Assembly: GCA_905233765.1 (NCBI GenBank)
Contig: CAJOCU010000004.1
Span: 1 to 64,000 of the forward strand
Source of the DNA: an uncultured Bacteroidaceae bacterium
GTDB lineage: Bacteria; Bacteroidota; Bacteroidia; Bacteroidales; Bacteroidaceae
Direction: 5' to 3'
Length of the DNA stretch: 64,000 nucleotides
This document shows positions 44,977 through 56,321 of this stretch, in pieces. The notes under the pieces were generated by a model. That model searched no databases. It had not been told where the DNA came from and saw nothing but the letters and a program-made list of their open reading frames with translations. Every line of letters starts with the position of its first letter. Positions within the stretch are counted from its first letter, which is position 1. A program made the position numbers and the translations under genes.

Positions 44977-45000
44977 GAGTTGAGAGTTTAGAGAATTAAA
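44964..45000. repeat. GAGAGTTG repeat at the junction of the synthetase pair
   Basis: GGTTGAGAGTTGAGAGTTGA and following bases supply the stop codon of copy 1 and most of the leader of copy 2. Confidence 0.75.
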
Positions 45001-45016
45001 ATATTAAAGATATAAA

Positions 45017-46690
45017 GTGGAAGCACAAAGTTTTAACCGCTGCATACAAGAGAGTCTGCAGAAACACTGGGACCTCGACGGCCTCACCGACTATGGTGTA
45101 CAGACCTTCCAGAACAAGGACGTAGCCCGCGTCATCGAGAAACTACACATCATCCTCGAAGCCTCCGGCGTAAAGCCTGGCGACAAAGTTGCCATCTGCG
45201 GCCGCAACAGCGCTCGCTGGGGCATCGCCTTCCTGGCGACCCTCACCTACGGTGCCGTAGCAGTGCCCATCCTGCATGAGTTCCACCCCGAGCAGATCCA
45301 CGACATCGTGAACCACTCGGAGTCGAAGCTCCTCTTCGTGGGCGATCAGGTGTGGCCGAAGCTCGATGCCTCCAAGATGCCGAATCTCGAAGGCATCTTC
45401 TGCAACTCCAACGAAGAATACTCGCTGCTCTGCGGCCGCACAGAGAAAGTGCGCTATGCCCGTGAGAACCTCAACCGTCTCTTCGGCGAGAAGTACCCCA
45501 TGAACTTCCGCAAGCAGCACATCAACTACTACAAGGACAGCCCCGACGAGCTCGCCATCATCAACTACACCAGCGGCACCACGTCCAACTCCAAGGGCGT
45601 GATGATCCCCTATCGTGCGCTGTGGAGCAACTATGTCTTCGCTGTCGATACGCTGGGCACACAGATGGGCCCCGGCGACAAGATGCTCGCCATGCTCCCC
45701 ATGGCCCATATGTACGGTATGGCCTTCGAGTTCATCTATGAATTCCTGCATGGCCTCCATGTCCACTTCCTCGCCAAGACACCGTCGCCCGCCGTGCTCC
45801 TCTCGGCCTTTGCCGACCTGAAGCCGCGCCTTGTCGTGGCCGTGCCGCTGATTATCGAGAAGATCGTGCGCAAAGCCGTGATGCCGAAACTGCAGACGCC
45901 TGCCATCAAGATTGCCCTGCACACCCCCTTCCTGCGCGACCGCGTGAAAGCCGAGGTGCGCCACAAGCTGCAGCAGGCCTTCGGCGGCAACTTCATCGAG
46001 ATCATCGTCGGCGGTGCAGCCTTCAGTCAGGACATCGAGGCCGTGCTCCACGATATCGGCTTCAACTACACCGTGGGCTATGGCACCACCGAGTGCGCCC
46101 CCATCGTGGGCTATGCCGGTTGGGAGACCTTCAAGCCCGCCTCCTGCGGACGCCCTGCACCCCGCATGGAAGTGCGCATCGACAGCCCCGACCCACAGCA
46201 CGTGATTGGCGAGATTCTCACCCGTGGCATGAATGTCATGCTGGGCTACTACAAGAACGAGGAAGCCACCGCCGCCGTGCTTGACAAAGACGGCTGGTAC
46301 CACACCGGCGACCTGGGTGTGATGGACGCCGAGGGCAACATCTTCATCAAAGGCCGCTCCAAGAACATGCTCCTGGGTGCCAACGGCCAGAACATCTACC
46401 CCGAGGAGATTGAGGACAAGCTCGGCGCACTGCCCTTCGTCAGCGAGTGCGTTGTCATCCAGAAAGGCGAGCACCTCTATGGCCTCGTCTATGCCGACCC
46501 CGAGGAAGTGAAGGCCGGTGGCCTGTCCGAAGCCATGCTGGAAGCACAGATGGAGGAGAACCGCCAGCAGCTGAACCAGATTGTTCCCACCTATGCCCGA
46601 CTGCACGCCATCAAGCTCGTGCCCGAGGAGTTCGAAAAGACACCCAAGCGCAGCATCAAACGCTACAAATATTTGAATTACCCAGTATAA
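45017..46690 (+). CDS. Long-chain acyl-CoA synthetase (AMP-forming), copy 2
   Basis: The 557-residue protein is a tandem paralogue of the preceding gene. It shares long identical stretches such as AVPILHEFHPEQIHDIVNHS and KNMLLGANGQNIYPEEIEDK, and keeps the P-loop YTSGTTSNSKGVM and GYGTTECAPI. The start is GTG 45017 (EAQSFNRCIQESLQKHWD), aligned with the start of copy 1. It lies 40 bases downstream and is probably cotranscribed. Differences cluster in the acyl-binding half, so a different chain preference is possible but not shown. Confidence 0.93.
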   Translation: MEAQSFNRCIQESLQKHWDLDGLTDYGVQTFQNKDVARVIEKLHIILEASGVKPGDKVAICGRNSARWGIAFLATLTYGAVAVPILHEFHPEQIHDIVNHSESKLLFVGDQVWPKLDASKMPNLEGIFCNSNEEYSLLCGRTEKVRYARENLNRLFGEKYPMNFRKQHINYYKDSPDELAIINYTSGTTSNSKGVMIPYRALWSNYVFAVDTLGTQMGPGDKMLAMLPMAHMYGMAFEFIYEFLHGLHVHFLAKTPSPAVLLSAFADLKPRLVVAVPLIIEKIVRKAVMPKLQTPAIKIALHTPFLRDRVKAEVRHKLQQAFGGNFIEIIVGGAAFSQDIEAVLHDIGFNYTVGYGTTECAPIVGYAGWETFKPASCGRPAPRMEVRIDSPDPQHVIGEILTRGMNVMLGYYKNEEATAAVLDKDGWYHTGDLGVMDAEGNIFIKGRSKNMLLGANGQNIYPEEIEDKLGALPFVSECVVIQKGEHLYGLVYADPEEVKAGGLSEAMLEAQMEENRQQLNQIVPTYARLHAIKLVPEEFEKTPKRSIKRYKYLNYPV

Positions 46691-46695
46691 AAGCA

Positions 46696-46730
46696 ATCAG
46701 CCCTGCCAACCGGCAGGGCTGATGTTTTTT
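46696..46730. terminator. Terminator between acyl-CoA synthetase and ligA
   Basis: ATCAGCCCTGCC and GGCAGGGCTGAT form a 12-bp stem with an AACC loop, followed by a G and eight T residues on the plus strand. It sits between two convergent genes. Confidence 0.9.
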
Positions 46731-48749
<2,019 letters not shown>

Positions 48750-48763
48750 TTAGATTTTCCCTG

Positions 48764-48771
48764 CAAAGGTA
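48764..48771 (-). promoter_or_regulatory. -7 box for ligA
   Basis: Minus-strand TACCTTTG lies 26 bases upstream of the ligA ATG at 48737. Confidence 0.6.
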
Positions 48772-48824
48772 AGCATAAAAAATGAAAGACTTGAAAGAAA
48801 GACGAAAAAATGAACCTCAAGGTA

Positions 48825-48855
48825 TTGCTGAAGTGAGGAAAATGCATTACCTTTG
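48825..48855 (+). promoter_or_regulatory. Promoter for the SNF2 helicase gene
   Basis: -33 TTG (48825-48827) and -7 TACCTTTG (48848-48855) with a 20-base spacer, 30 bases before ATG 48886. Confidence 0.7.
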
Positions 48856-48885
48856 CACCGCCAACGTACGGCGACGACATATAAC

Positions 48886-51800
48886 ATGAGTGTGATTCAA
48901 CAACTTTTGGCAACGCTAAAGCCTGCAACACAGAAGCTTGCTTGCCTCTACGCATATATCGGGCAGGACCTCTCAGACGACGACCGGACGCAACTCAGCG
49001 TTCATGGTGCTTGCATGTTGGGAGAGCTGCCTCTGTTGACGAACGAGCTGATCAAAGAGGGGATTGTGGTCCACGAGCCCGCCACGCATTTCGCGCCGCA
49101 GCGCGAACTCATCCGCCCGCGCTACTACGGCGAGGTGATGCGGTTCTGCCTGAACGAGCACCCCGAGTGGTTCCAGGAATTCGACGAATGGCCACTGACG
49201 CGCTACCCCGACTTTGACCAGTTGCAGCGCGCCATCCGCATCTGCCAAACCGGCAAGCGGCCTCAGCCGATTGTGCTCAATGGCACCATACCTCCTTATC
49301 TGCTCAGTCTTGTCGATGACCGCCGCTTTGAGCCCCTGGTCACGATGATTCGCGATGTGGATTTCCCAGCCTTCATCACTGCCGTCATTCGCAAATGGAT
49401 GAAGGAGGACTTCCCAGACCCCGAAGAGATGATTAAGCGGCAGCTGGGATTGCGCAAGTTCGACAACACAGATGCCGACATCCGGGAGATGCGGGCACTG
49501 GTGAACTACTTCTTCTTTGTGTGCAAGGGTCAGTACACGCCCCCCACAAGCATCCGCATGACGCCCTCGGAGTTCCTCTCCAAAGGTGTTCACGCGATGG
49601 CTCAAGGCAAGAGCGACCTGGCGCTGAAGGTGTTCGGCGATGCCATCAACCTGCGCCTGTCCAAGAACAAAAACGCAGCTCCCTACCCCACTGACACCAT
49701 CGCCGCCTTCTACTGGGTCATCGCACTATGGACCAGTAAACAGAACGACGCCCGCAAGACGCTCGCAGCATTTGCAGCTCATGCTCGCGAAGAAGGCCTT
49801 TACCGTCTGGGCGCCGCGGCACTCCTGGCTGACACCCTTGCCAACCCACTCCAGCGAATGGATATGGACCTGCTGGCCCGACTCATTAATCCCGAAGCGC
49901 CCACCGATCGCGAGTTCATCCTCACGCAGCGGATGGCGATGCTCCTGGGAGCCAACCTCGCCGGCATGCCCTTGAACCCCGACACGTTCCAGCCGCAATC
50001 CGCTTTCCTGCGTCATGAGGCTGCCGCACATATCACGCTCGAGAAGTACGAGAAGAAGACGCTCACCAGCAGCTTCGGCAATAAGCCCATCTCCGCCTTT
50101 GCCAAGGCCAAAGACCCATGGGAGCTGATGCTCGACCGTCTCATCGCCACCGAGAGCCGCAACCAAAGTGCTGACGACGAAGGTGAGCACCGCGTGATGT
50201 ACACAATCATGAGCGATGGTGAGAGCGTGGAGCTGCGCGAACAGAACCGCCTGAAGGACGGACGCTGGGGCAGCGGCAAGCAACTGCCGTGGAACCGCTT
50301 CATCAGCGGCACAGAGCCCTTCATGGACCGCACGGACCAAGCCGTCGTGGCCGATGTGCGTTTCCTGGGTGCCTCGCGCCTCACCGTAGGTATTATCCTG
50401 CCACATCTCGTAGGCTCTGACCGCGTTTACACGGGTGAGCAGACGCCCTTCCGACGCGTGACCATCGAGGAGCAGAAGCCCTACGTCATTCTGGAGCGCA
50501 CGCCGGAAGGCGGTTTCCACCTGCAGTCGAACGTCATCTTCCAGGACCTGCTCTCGCAGAACAATGTCTATCACCGCAACACGGCAATGCACTATGTCTA
50601 TTTCCCGATGAACGACCGCGAACGCAGTGTGCTGCAAGAGCTGCTCTCTGTGACCGACTTCCCGCCCGAAGCCGAAGAGAAGCTGGCCAAGCTGCTGCCG
50701 CTCATCGCACAGACAACAGATATCCATAGCGACCTCATCCCTGATGAGAAAGAACTGGACACGCTGGAGGCTCAAACCAATATCCTCGTGCGCCTGACCC
50801 CAGACCCCACGACCCAGACGATGTTCGATGCCTACATCCTCGTGCGACCACTCATCGGCGGCAAGATAGCGCTGCCACCCGCACAGGGAGACGCTGTCAT
50901 CATCGACCAGAACGAGACCTCGGGACGTGTTCGCATTGAGCGCGATATGGAAGGCGAGGCGCGCAACCTGACCCTCCTGCTGCAGTACTGCCAGGAGCAC
51001 TACATCGAGCTGACCGAAAACCTCAGTGCACACCTGACCACACCGCAGGTCCTCGATATGCTGGCCTTCATCAGCAGCCATCCCGACATGAGCGCCGTGG
51101 AATGGCCTGAAGGCGAACGCCTGAGGATGCGCTCCACACAGCGCGGTGACTGGAATCTGTCACTCGCACAACACGGACGCTGGTTCGAGATCGAAGGCGA
51201 CGTCCGCCTCGACGACAACTCGGTGCTCACCGCCCAGCAACTGCTCTCGGCCCTGGCCAGCAGCCACGGCGGCTACGTACAGCTGCAGAACGGCGACTAC
51301 CTATGGCTCTCGGAGAGGCTGCGTCATCAGCTCGATGCACTCGAGAGCCTCACCACCATTGAGAACAACCGCCCTGCCGTTTCTGCCCTGCAGTCAAGTC
51401 TGCTCGCAGAACTTGTCCACGGCGACATCGACATCCGCCACGACGAGGAGCTCTTCCAACTCAAGGACCGCATCCGCAAGGCTGACGCGTTCACCCCGGA
51501 CCCGCCAACGACGCTGCAAGCAACCCTGCGCCCCTATCAGGTCGAGGGTTTCCATTGGATGATGCGTCTGGGTGTATGGGGTGCCGGTGCCTGCCTGGCC
51601 GACGACATGGGCTTGGGTAAGACCGTGCAGACGATTGCCTTCCTGCTGGCCCACGCTCACGAAGGTCCCGCCCTCGTTATTGCCCCCGCCAGCGTCGTGC
51701 CCAACTGGCGCAATGAGCTGGAGCGCTTCGCACCCACGCTCAAGGCTTATGTCCTCAGCGACTACTTCGAGCGGCAACGTGTCATCGAGGAAGCTGCCAA

Positions 51801-52893
51801 CGGCGATGTCGTCATTATCACCTATGGCATTATGGTCCCGCTGCAGGAGATGATGGCCGGCAAGAAATGGAACACGGCAGTGCTCGACGAAGCACACACC
51901 ATCAAGAACCGAGGCACGAAGACGAGTGCGGCCTGTATGCAGATACAAGCCGACCACCGCATCATCCTCACAGGAACGCCCGTGCAGAACCACCTCGGCG
52001 AGCTCTGGAACCTGTTCCAGTTCATCAACCCCGGCCTGCTCGGCAGCTATGAGCAGTTCCACCAGAAATATATCTTCCCCATTGAAAGCCTCCAGGACAC
52101 GGAACGCCAGCAACAGCTGCAAACCCTCGTGTCCCCCTTCATGCTACGCCGCACCAAGCAGGCCGTGGCGAAGGAACTGCCCGAGAAGACCGAGATTACC
52201 ATCAATGTGGAGCTCACCGATGATGAGATGGCCTACTACGAAGTCATCCGCCGCGAGGCCGAGCAGCGCTTCAAGGAAGAAGGCGACCAACTCACCATCA
52301 ATGCCCTGTCCGAGCTCACGCGCCTGCGCCGCACGGCCTGCTCGCCGGAGCTGACCAACGCCGCGTGGAGCGACGGTTCCAGCAAGGTCAACGCCTTCAT
52401 GGAACTCGCGCAGAACATCATCGATGGCGGCCACAGCGTCCTCGTCTTCAGTCAGTTCACCTCGTTCTTGAAGATCGTAGCGCAGGCGCTCCAGAACGCC
52501 CGTCTGCCGTTCCTCTATCTCGACGGCAGCCTCACGATCAAACAACGCGAGCAGGTTGTGGCCGACTTCCAGAAAGGCAAGAGCCCCATCTTCCTCATCA
52601 GCCTCAAAGCTGGTGGCGTGGGACTGAACCTGACAGCTGCCAACTACGTCATCCACCTCGACCCCTGGTGGAACCCCGCCATCGAGCAGCAGGCCACCGA
52701 CCGCGCCTACCGCATCGGTCAGACGCAAGCCGTCACGGTCTATCACCTGATCAGCCACCACACCATCGAAGAGAAGATCCTGCGCCTGCACGAGAGCAAG
52801 CGCGCCCTCTCGGACAGCATTCTCGAAGGCGCCGACAAGAACTTCAAACTCACAGCTCAGGAGATGCTCGAGATGCTCTCCAATCAGTGGTAA
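48886..52893 (+). CDS. SNF2-family DEAD/DEAH-box helicase with large N-terminal region
   Basis: The 1,335-residue protein has a C-terminal SNF2 ATPase core (about 870-1330). Its motifs are ADDMGLGKTVQTIAF (I), LDEAHTIKN (II, DEAH), ILTGTPVQNHLGELWNLFQF (III), LISLKAGGVGLNLTAANYVI (V) and QQATDRAYRIGQTQAVTVYH (VI). Bacterial relatives (RapA/HepA-like and others) translocate on DNA and remodel nucleoprotein. The first ~860 residues have no domain I can name. The start ATG 48886 is 30 bases after the -7 box; the upstream in-frame start lies within the box. It ends 48 bases before trmD, with a repeat-filled gap. Confidence 0.93.
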   Translation: MSVIQQLLATLKPATQKLACLYAYIGQDLSDDDRTQLSVHGACMLGELPLLTNELIKEGIVVHEPATHFAPQRELIRPRYYGEVMRFCLNEHPEWFQEFDEWPLTRYPDFDQLQRAIRICQTGKRPQPIVLNGTIPPYLLSLVDDRRFEPLVTMIRDVDFPAFITAVIRKWMKEDFPDPEEMIKRQLGLRKFDNTDADIREMRALVNYFFFVCKGQYTPPTSIRMTPSEFLSKGVHAMAQGKSDLALKVFGDAINLRLSKNKNAAPYPTDTIAAFYWVIALWTSKQNDARKTLAAFAAHAREEGLYRLGAAALLADTLANPLQRMDMDLLARLINPEAPTDREFILTQRMAMLLGANLAGMPLNPDTFQPQSAFLRHEAAAHITLEKYEKKTLTSSFGNKPISAFAKAKDPWELMLDRLIATESRNQSADDEGEHRVMYTIMSDGESVELREQNRLKDGRWGSGKQLPWNRFISGTEPFMDRTDQAVVADVRFLGASRLTVGIILPHLVGSDRVYTGEQTPFRRVTIEEQKPYVILERTPEGGFHLQSNVIFQDLLSQNNVYHRNTAMHYVYFPMNDRERSVLQELLSVTDFPPEAEEKLAKLLPLIAQTTDIHSDLIPDEKELDTLEAQTNILVRLTPDPTTQTMFDAYILVRPLIGGKIALPPAQGDAVIIDQNETSGRVRIERDMEGEARNLTLLLQYCQEHYIELTENLSAHLTTPQVLDMLAFISSHPDMSAVEWPEGERLRMRSTQRGDWNLSLAQHGRWFEIEGDVRLDDNSVLTAQQLLSALASSHGGYVQLQNGDYLWLSERLRHQLDALESLTTIENNRPAVSALQSSLLAELVHGDIDIRHDEELFQLKDRIRKADAFTPDPPTTLQATLRPYQVEGFHWMMRLGVWGAGACLADDMGLGKTVQTIAFLLAHAHEGPALVIAPASVVPNWRNELERFAPTLKAYVLSDYFERQRVIEEAANGDVVIITYGIMVPLQEMMAGKKWNTAVLDEAHTIKNRGTKTSAACMQIQADHRIILTGTPVQNHLGELWNLFQFINPGLLGSYEQFHQKYIFPIESLQDTERQQQLQTLVSPFMLRRTKQAVAKELPEKTEITINVELTDDEMAYYEVIRREAEQRFKEEGDQLTINALSELTRLRRTACSPELTNAAWSDGSSKVNAFMELAQNIIDGGHSVLVFSQFTSFLKIVAQALQNARLPFLYLDGSLTIKQREQVVADFQKGKSPIFLISLKAGGVGLNLTAANYVIHLDPWWNPAIEQQATDRAYRIGQTQAVTVYHLISHHTIEEKILRLHESKRALSDSILEGADKNFKLTAQEMLEMLSNQW

Positions 52894-52898
52894 GGGGT

Positions 52899-52941
52899 AT
52901 AGTTTATAGTTTAAAGTTTAAGGTTTAAGGTTTAAAGGTTA
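52899..52941. repeat. AGTTTAAGG tandem repeats before trmD
   Basis: TATAGTTTATAGTTTAAAG is followed by GTTTAAGGTTTAAGG and GTTTAAAGG. They fill the whole gap between the helicase stop and the trmD start. Confidence 0.8.
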
Positions 52942-53646
52942 ATGAGAATAGATATCATCACTGTCATCCCACAGCTCATCGAGGGTTTCCTCGAAGAGAG
53001 CATCCTGGGACGCGCCCAGAAGAAAGGGCTCGTGGAAATCCATCTGCACAACCTCCGCGACTACGCCGTGCGCAAAGACCGTCGCATCGACGACTACCCC
53101 TTCGGCGGCTTCGCCGGAATGGTCATGCAGTGTGAGCCCATCGACCGCTGCATCAGCGCCCTTACCGCCGAGCGCCACTACGACCAGATAATCTTCACCA
53201 CGCCCGATGGTGAGCAGTTCGACCAGCCGATGGCCAACGAGCTGTCGCTCTGCGAGAACATCATCATCCTCTGTGGCCATTACAAGGGAATCGACTACCG
53301 CATCCGCGAACACCTGATTACCAAGGAAGTGAGCATCGGTGACTATGTTCTCACGGGTGGTGAGCTGGCCGCCGCCGTCATGACCGACGCCATCGTACGC
53401 ATCGTTCCCGGCGTTATTGGCGACGAGCAGAGCGCGCTCTCCGACTCGTTCCAGGACAATCTGCTGGCAGCCCCCGTCTATACGCGTCCCGCCGACTACA
53501 AGGGCTGGCGTGTGCCCGAGATTCTGCTTTCTGGTCATGAAGCAAAGATCAAGGAGTGGGAGTTGCAACAAAGTCTTGAACGCACAAAACGATTGCGGCC
53601 AGACCTGCTGAAGAATGAGGAATGTGGAGTGAAGAATGAAGGGTGA
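52942..53646 (+). CDS. trmD: tRNA (guanine37-N1)-methyltransferase
   Basis: The 234-residue SPOUT methyltransferase methylates G37 next to the anticodon and prevents frameshifting. Signatures are [15 protein letters not shown] at the start, [16 protein letters not shown], the knot motifs [12 protein letters not shown] and [14 protein letters not shown], and [20 protein letters not shown]. The normal C-terminus (KRLRPDLL) is followed by [11 protein letters not shown], encoded by a GAATGAGGAATG-like repeat that seems to have replaced the original stop. The core is intact, so activity is expected. Confidence 0.96.
   Translation: MRIDIITVIPQLIEGFLEESILGRAQKKGLVEIHLHNLRDYAVRKDRRIDDYPFGGFAGMVMQCEPIDRCISALTAERHYDQIIFTTPDGEQFDQPMANELSLCENIIILCGHYKGIDYRIREHLITKEVSIGDYVLTGGELAAAVMTDAIVRIVPGVIGDEQSALSDSFQDNLLAAPVYTRPADYKGWRVPEILLSGHEAKIKEWELQQSLERTKRLRPDLLKNEECGVKNEG
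53614..53645. repeat. GAATGAGGAATG repeat forming the trmD 3' end
   Basis: AAGAATGAGGAATGTGGAG and GTGAAGAATGAAGGG encode the extra C-terminal residues of TrmD. Confidence 0.6.
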
Positions 53647-53755
53647 TTATTAAAAATGTGTTTGACGAAAGGCTCTGCGTGTTAAATAATCCCAAGAAAC
53701 GCCCTCCTACCCCATCTTTCAACTTTCCTCTTTCCACTTTCCACTTCAAAAATTC

Positions 53756-53763
53756 TATCTTTG
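53756..53763 (+). promoter_or_regulatory. -7 box for the zeta-like kinase gene
   Basis: TATCTTTG lies 27 bases before ATG 53790. A CTTTCCACTTTCCAC repeat (53728-53745) occupies the -33 region. Confidence 0.55.
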
Positions 53764-53789
53764 CACCATAGTAACCCAAAAGAACCGTC

Positions 53790-54398
53790 ATGCCAGATAA
53801 AAAAGACAGGCTACATCTCTATATCATCGCCGGCTGCAACGGTGCGGGTAAGACGACCGCATCCTTCACCGTCTTGCCCGAGATGCTCAACTGCCGCGAG
53901 TTTGTCAATGCCGACGAGATTGCCAAGGGTCTCTCGCCCTTCAATCCCGAAGGGGTGGCCATCCAGGCAGGACGCCTGATGATTGACCGAATCATTCATT
54001 TGCTGAAGGAGGGCGAGACCTTTGCGTTTGAGACGACCCTGGCCACCCGCTCCTACGTGAATCTTATCCAACGAGCCCAGAAGCGCGGCTACTTCGTGAC
54101 GCTGCTCTTCTTCTCGCTCTCCAGTGCCGAGCAGGCCATTGCCCGCGTGGCAAAACGTGTCAGCCTCGGCGGTCACAACATCCCCACAGATGTCATCCTG
54201 CGCCGCTATGAAGCCGGCTTGCAGAACTTCTTCCAACTCTACACCCCCATTTGCGATTACTGGACGCTCTATGACAATTCCAACATCCCGGGCGAGAAGA
54301 TTGCCTACGGATGGAAGGACGAACGCGTCAGTGTTGTAGATAAGGAAAAATACGATCGTTTCTATTCATTATACGCAAAAGCCGAAGACCATGAGTGA
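53790..54398 (+). CDS. Zeta-toxin-like P-loop kinase
   Basis: The 202-residue protein carries a Walker A motif IIAGCNGAGKTTAS (Lys21), FVNADEIAKGLSP (Asp42), FAFETTLATRSY and a lid-like RVAKRVSLGGHNIPTDVIL with RRY. This matches zeta-toxin-family kinases, which in characterised members phosphorylate UDP-N-acetylglucosamine. Chromosomal relatives in Bacteroidota are often uncharacterised. No epsilon-antitoxin homologue precedes it; instead a 51-codon frame overlaps its 3' end by 8 bases. Toxin function is unproven. Confidence 0.85.
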   Translation: MPDKKDRLHLYIIAGCNGAGKTTASFTVLPEMLNCREFVNADEIAKGLSPFNPEGVAIQAGRLMIDRIIHLLKEGETFAFETTLATRSYVNLIQRAQKRGYFVTLLFFSLSSAEQAIARVAKRVSLGGHNIPTDVILRRYEAGLQNFFQLYTPICDYWTLYDNSNIPGEKIAYGWKDERVSVVDKEKYDRFYSLYAKAEDHE

Positions 54399-54546
54399 CC
54401 GAGAAATCAAAGAAATGCAGCAGCGCATCGACAAAGGTATCCTGCTGGCACAGGAACGGCTCGTGGAACGCTCACGGCTCTTCCATTCAACCCTTGTTGT
54501 CAATCGCGGCGGACACGTCGTAGAACTCCTCCCCGAAGAACTCTAA
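54391..54546 (+). CDS. 51-residue partner of the zeta-like kinase
   Basis: This frame starts at ATG 54391 inside the last codons of the kinase gene and ends at TAA 54544-54546. The product has a helical N-terminal half (SDREIKEMQQRIDKGILLAQ) and a short strand-like C-terminal half (STLVVNRGGHVVELLPEEL). The 8-base overlap, shared promoter and common terminator argue that it is a real gene. A toxin-first antitoxin arrangement is plausible. I do not recognise a family with certainty. Confidence 0.7.
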   Translation: MSDREIKEMQQRIDKGILLAQERLVERSRLFHSTLVVNRGGHVVELLPEEL

Positions 54547-54548
54547 GA

Positions 54549-54580
54549 AAAAGGGCTATCGCAGTTGCGATAGCCTTTTG
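54549..54580 (+). terminator. Terminator of the zeta-like gene pair
   Basis: GGCTATCGCA (54554-54563) and TGCGATAGCC (54566-54575) pair, flanked by AAAAG and CTTTT, followed by GCTTTTT. The facing gene ends at 54591, so it may serve both directions. Confidence 0.85.
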
Positions 54581-54590
54581 CTTTTTACAA

Positions 54591-56318
54591 TCAAATCACC
54601 TCGATGCCCATCTTCTCACACAACTGAAGGCTGAGCTCCTTGAGTTTGAATTTCTGGATCTTGCCTGAGCCCGTGAGGGGGAACTCATCGACGAAGAAGA
54701 CGTACTTGGGAATCTTGTAGCGCGAGATCTTGCCCTTGCAGAAGTCGCGGACGTCCTCGGGTTCCATCGTAGCGCCGGGCTGCAGGATGATGAAGGCGCC
54801 GACCTCCTCGCCGTATTTCTTCGAGGGCACAGCGGCCACCTGCACGTCCTTGATGCCGGGCATCTGATAGAGGAATTCCTCTATCTCGCGCGGATAGACG
54901 TTCTCGCCGCCACGGATGATCATATCCTTGATGCGGCCGGTGATGCGGTAGAAGCCGTTCTCGTCCTTCACGCCCAGGTCTCCGGAGTGGAGGAAACCGT
55001 TCTTGTCGATGACCTCGGCGGTGGCGGTGGGGTTCTTGTAGTAGCCCTTCATGACGTTGAAACCGCGGCAGCACATCTCGCCCTGCACGCCTACGGGACA
55101 TTCCTCGCCCGTTTCGGGGTCGAGGACTTTCACCTCCACGAAGGGATAGTCGCGGCCCACGGTGGTGCAGCGCTGCTCGAAGCTGTCGTTGAGGCAGGTC
55201 TGCGTCATTCCCGGCGACGACTCGGTGAGACCATAGACGCTGGTAATGGTCATGAACATCTTCTCCGACACACGCTTCATCAGCTCCACAGGACAGAGGC
55301 TGCCGGCCATGATGCCCGTGCGGAGGCTGGACATGTCGAACATGGAGAACATGGGATGGTCGAGCTCGGCGATGAACATCGTGGGCACACCATAGACGGC
55401 GGTGCAGCGCTCCTTGTGGATGGAGGCGAGCACGACGAGCGGGTCGAACTTCTCCACCATCACCTCGGTGCAGCCGTGCGTGAGGCAGTTCATGGTGGCC
55501 AGAACGACGCCGAAGCAGTGGAAGAGCGGCACGCAGACGCAGAGCTTGTCGTCCTGCGTGAAACCCATATTCTCGCCCGTGAAGTAGCCGTCGTTGGCAA
55601 TGTTGAAGTGCGTCAGCATCACACCTTTGGGGAAGCCCGTGGTGCCGCTGGTGTACTGCATGTTGCAAACGTCGTGGCAGCTGACGTTGCGCTTCATATC
55701 AAGGAGCACTTCGTCGTCGATGTTCTGTCCCAGGAGCAGCAGTTCGGCGGTGTTGTACATTCCGCGGTACTTCTCCATGCCGATATAGACGACGTTCTTG
55801 AGATGTGGGAAGCGCTTGCTCTGCAGGCGTCCGCGCTCGCACTGGCGCAGCTCGGGGAGCATTGTGTAGGTCATCTCCACGTAGTCGCACTCCCATGTGC
55901 CGTTGGTGATGCAGAGCGTGTGCATGTCGGAGTCCTCGCAGAGGTACTCCAGCTCGTGCTGCTTGTAGTTGGTGTTCACGGTCACAAGGACGGCACCGAT
56001 CTTTGCGGTGGCATAGAGGAAGGTGAGCCAGTCGGGGACGTTGGTGGCCCAGATGCCGACGTTGCTGCCCTTCTTGACACCGATGGAGATGAGGCCCTTG
56101 GCCAGGTTATCTACGCGCTCGTTGAACTGCTTCCACGTGAAGCGGAGGTCGCGGTCGCTATATACGATGTATTCCTTGTCGGGCGTCGTCTCGGCCCAGT
56201 GCTCGAGCCATTGACCGAGGGTGCGCTCGTAGAGCTGATAACCCTCGGAACCCGTCTCGGCGGGATAGGTCCTGTCAGGCAGCGGTCTGCCTGCCATATC
56301 TAATTTAACGTTGCTCAT
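54591..56318 (-). CDS. AMP-forming acyl-CoA synthetase
   Basis: The 575-residue adenylate-forming enzyme has the P-loop [16 protein letters not shown]5 motif [45 protein letters not shown] and the catalytic Lys in [14 protein letters not shown]. It resembles medium/long-chain fatty acyl-CoA synthetases and is only distantly related to the tandem pair at 43297-46690. The gene begins 3 bases after the stop of a cupin-containing regulator, so the two form an operon and the regulator may respond to its substrate or product. Confidence 0.92.
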   Translation of the reverse strand: MSNVKLDMAGRPLPDRTYPAETGSEGYQLYERTLGQWLEHWAETTPDKEYIVYSDRDLRFTWKQFNERVDNLAKGLISIGVKKGSNVGIWATNVPDWLTFLYATAKIGAVLVTVNTNYKQHELEYLCEDSDMHTLCITNGTWECDYVEMTYTMLPELRQCERGRLQSKRFPHLKNVVYIGMEKYRGMYNTAELLLLGQNIDDEVLLDMKRNVSCHDVCNMQYTSGTTGFPKGVMLTHFNIANDGYFTGENMGFTQDDKLCVCVPLFHCFGVVLATMNCLTHGCTEVMVEKFDPLVVLASIHKERCTAVYGVPTMFIAELDHPMFSMFDMSSLRTGIMAGSLCPVELMKRVSEKMFMTITSVYGLTESSPGMTQTCLNDSFEQRCTTVGRDYPFVEVKVLDPETGEECPVGVQGEMCCRGFNVMKGYYKNPTATAEVIDKNGFLHSGDLGVKDENGFYRITGRIKDMIIRGGENVYPREIEEFLYQMPGIKDVQVAAVPSKKYGEEVGAFIILQPGATMEPEDVRDFCKGKISRYKIPKYVFFVDEFPLTGSGKIQKFKLKELSLQLCEKMGIEVI

Positions 56319-56321
56319 TGT

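Noticed and set aside
45143-46696. 517-codon minus-strand frame, and the similar one at 43900-44886
   Set aside because: Both are antisense to the acyl-CoA synthetases; long shadows are expected in GC-rich codon-biased genes.
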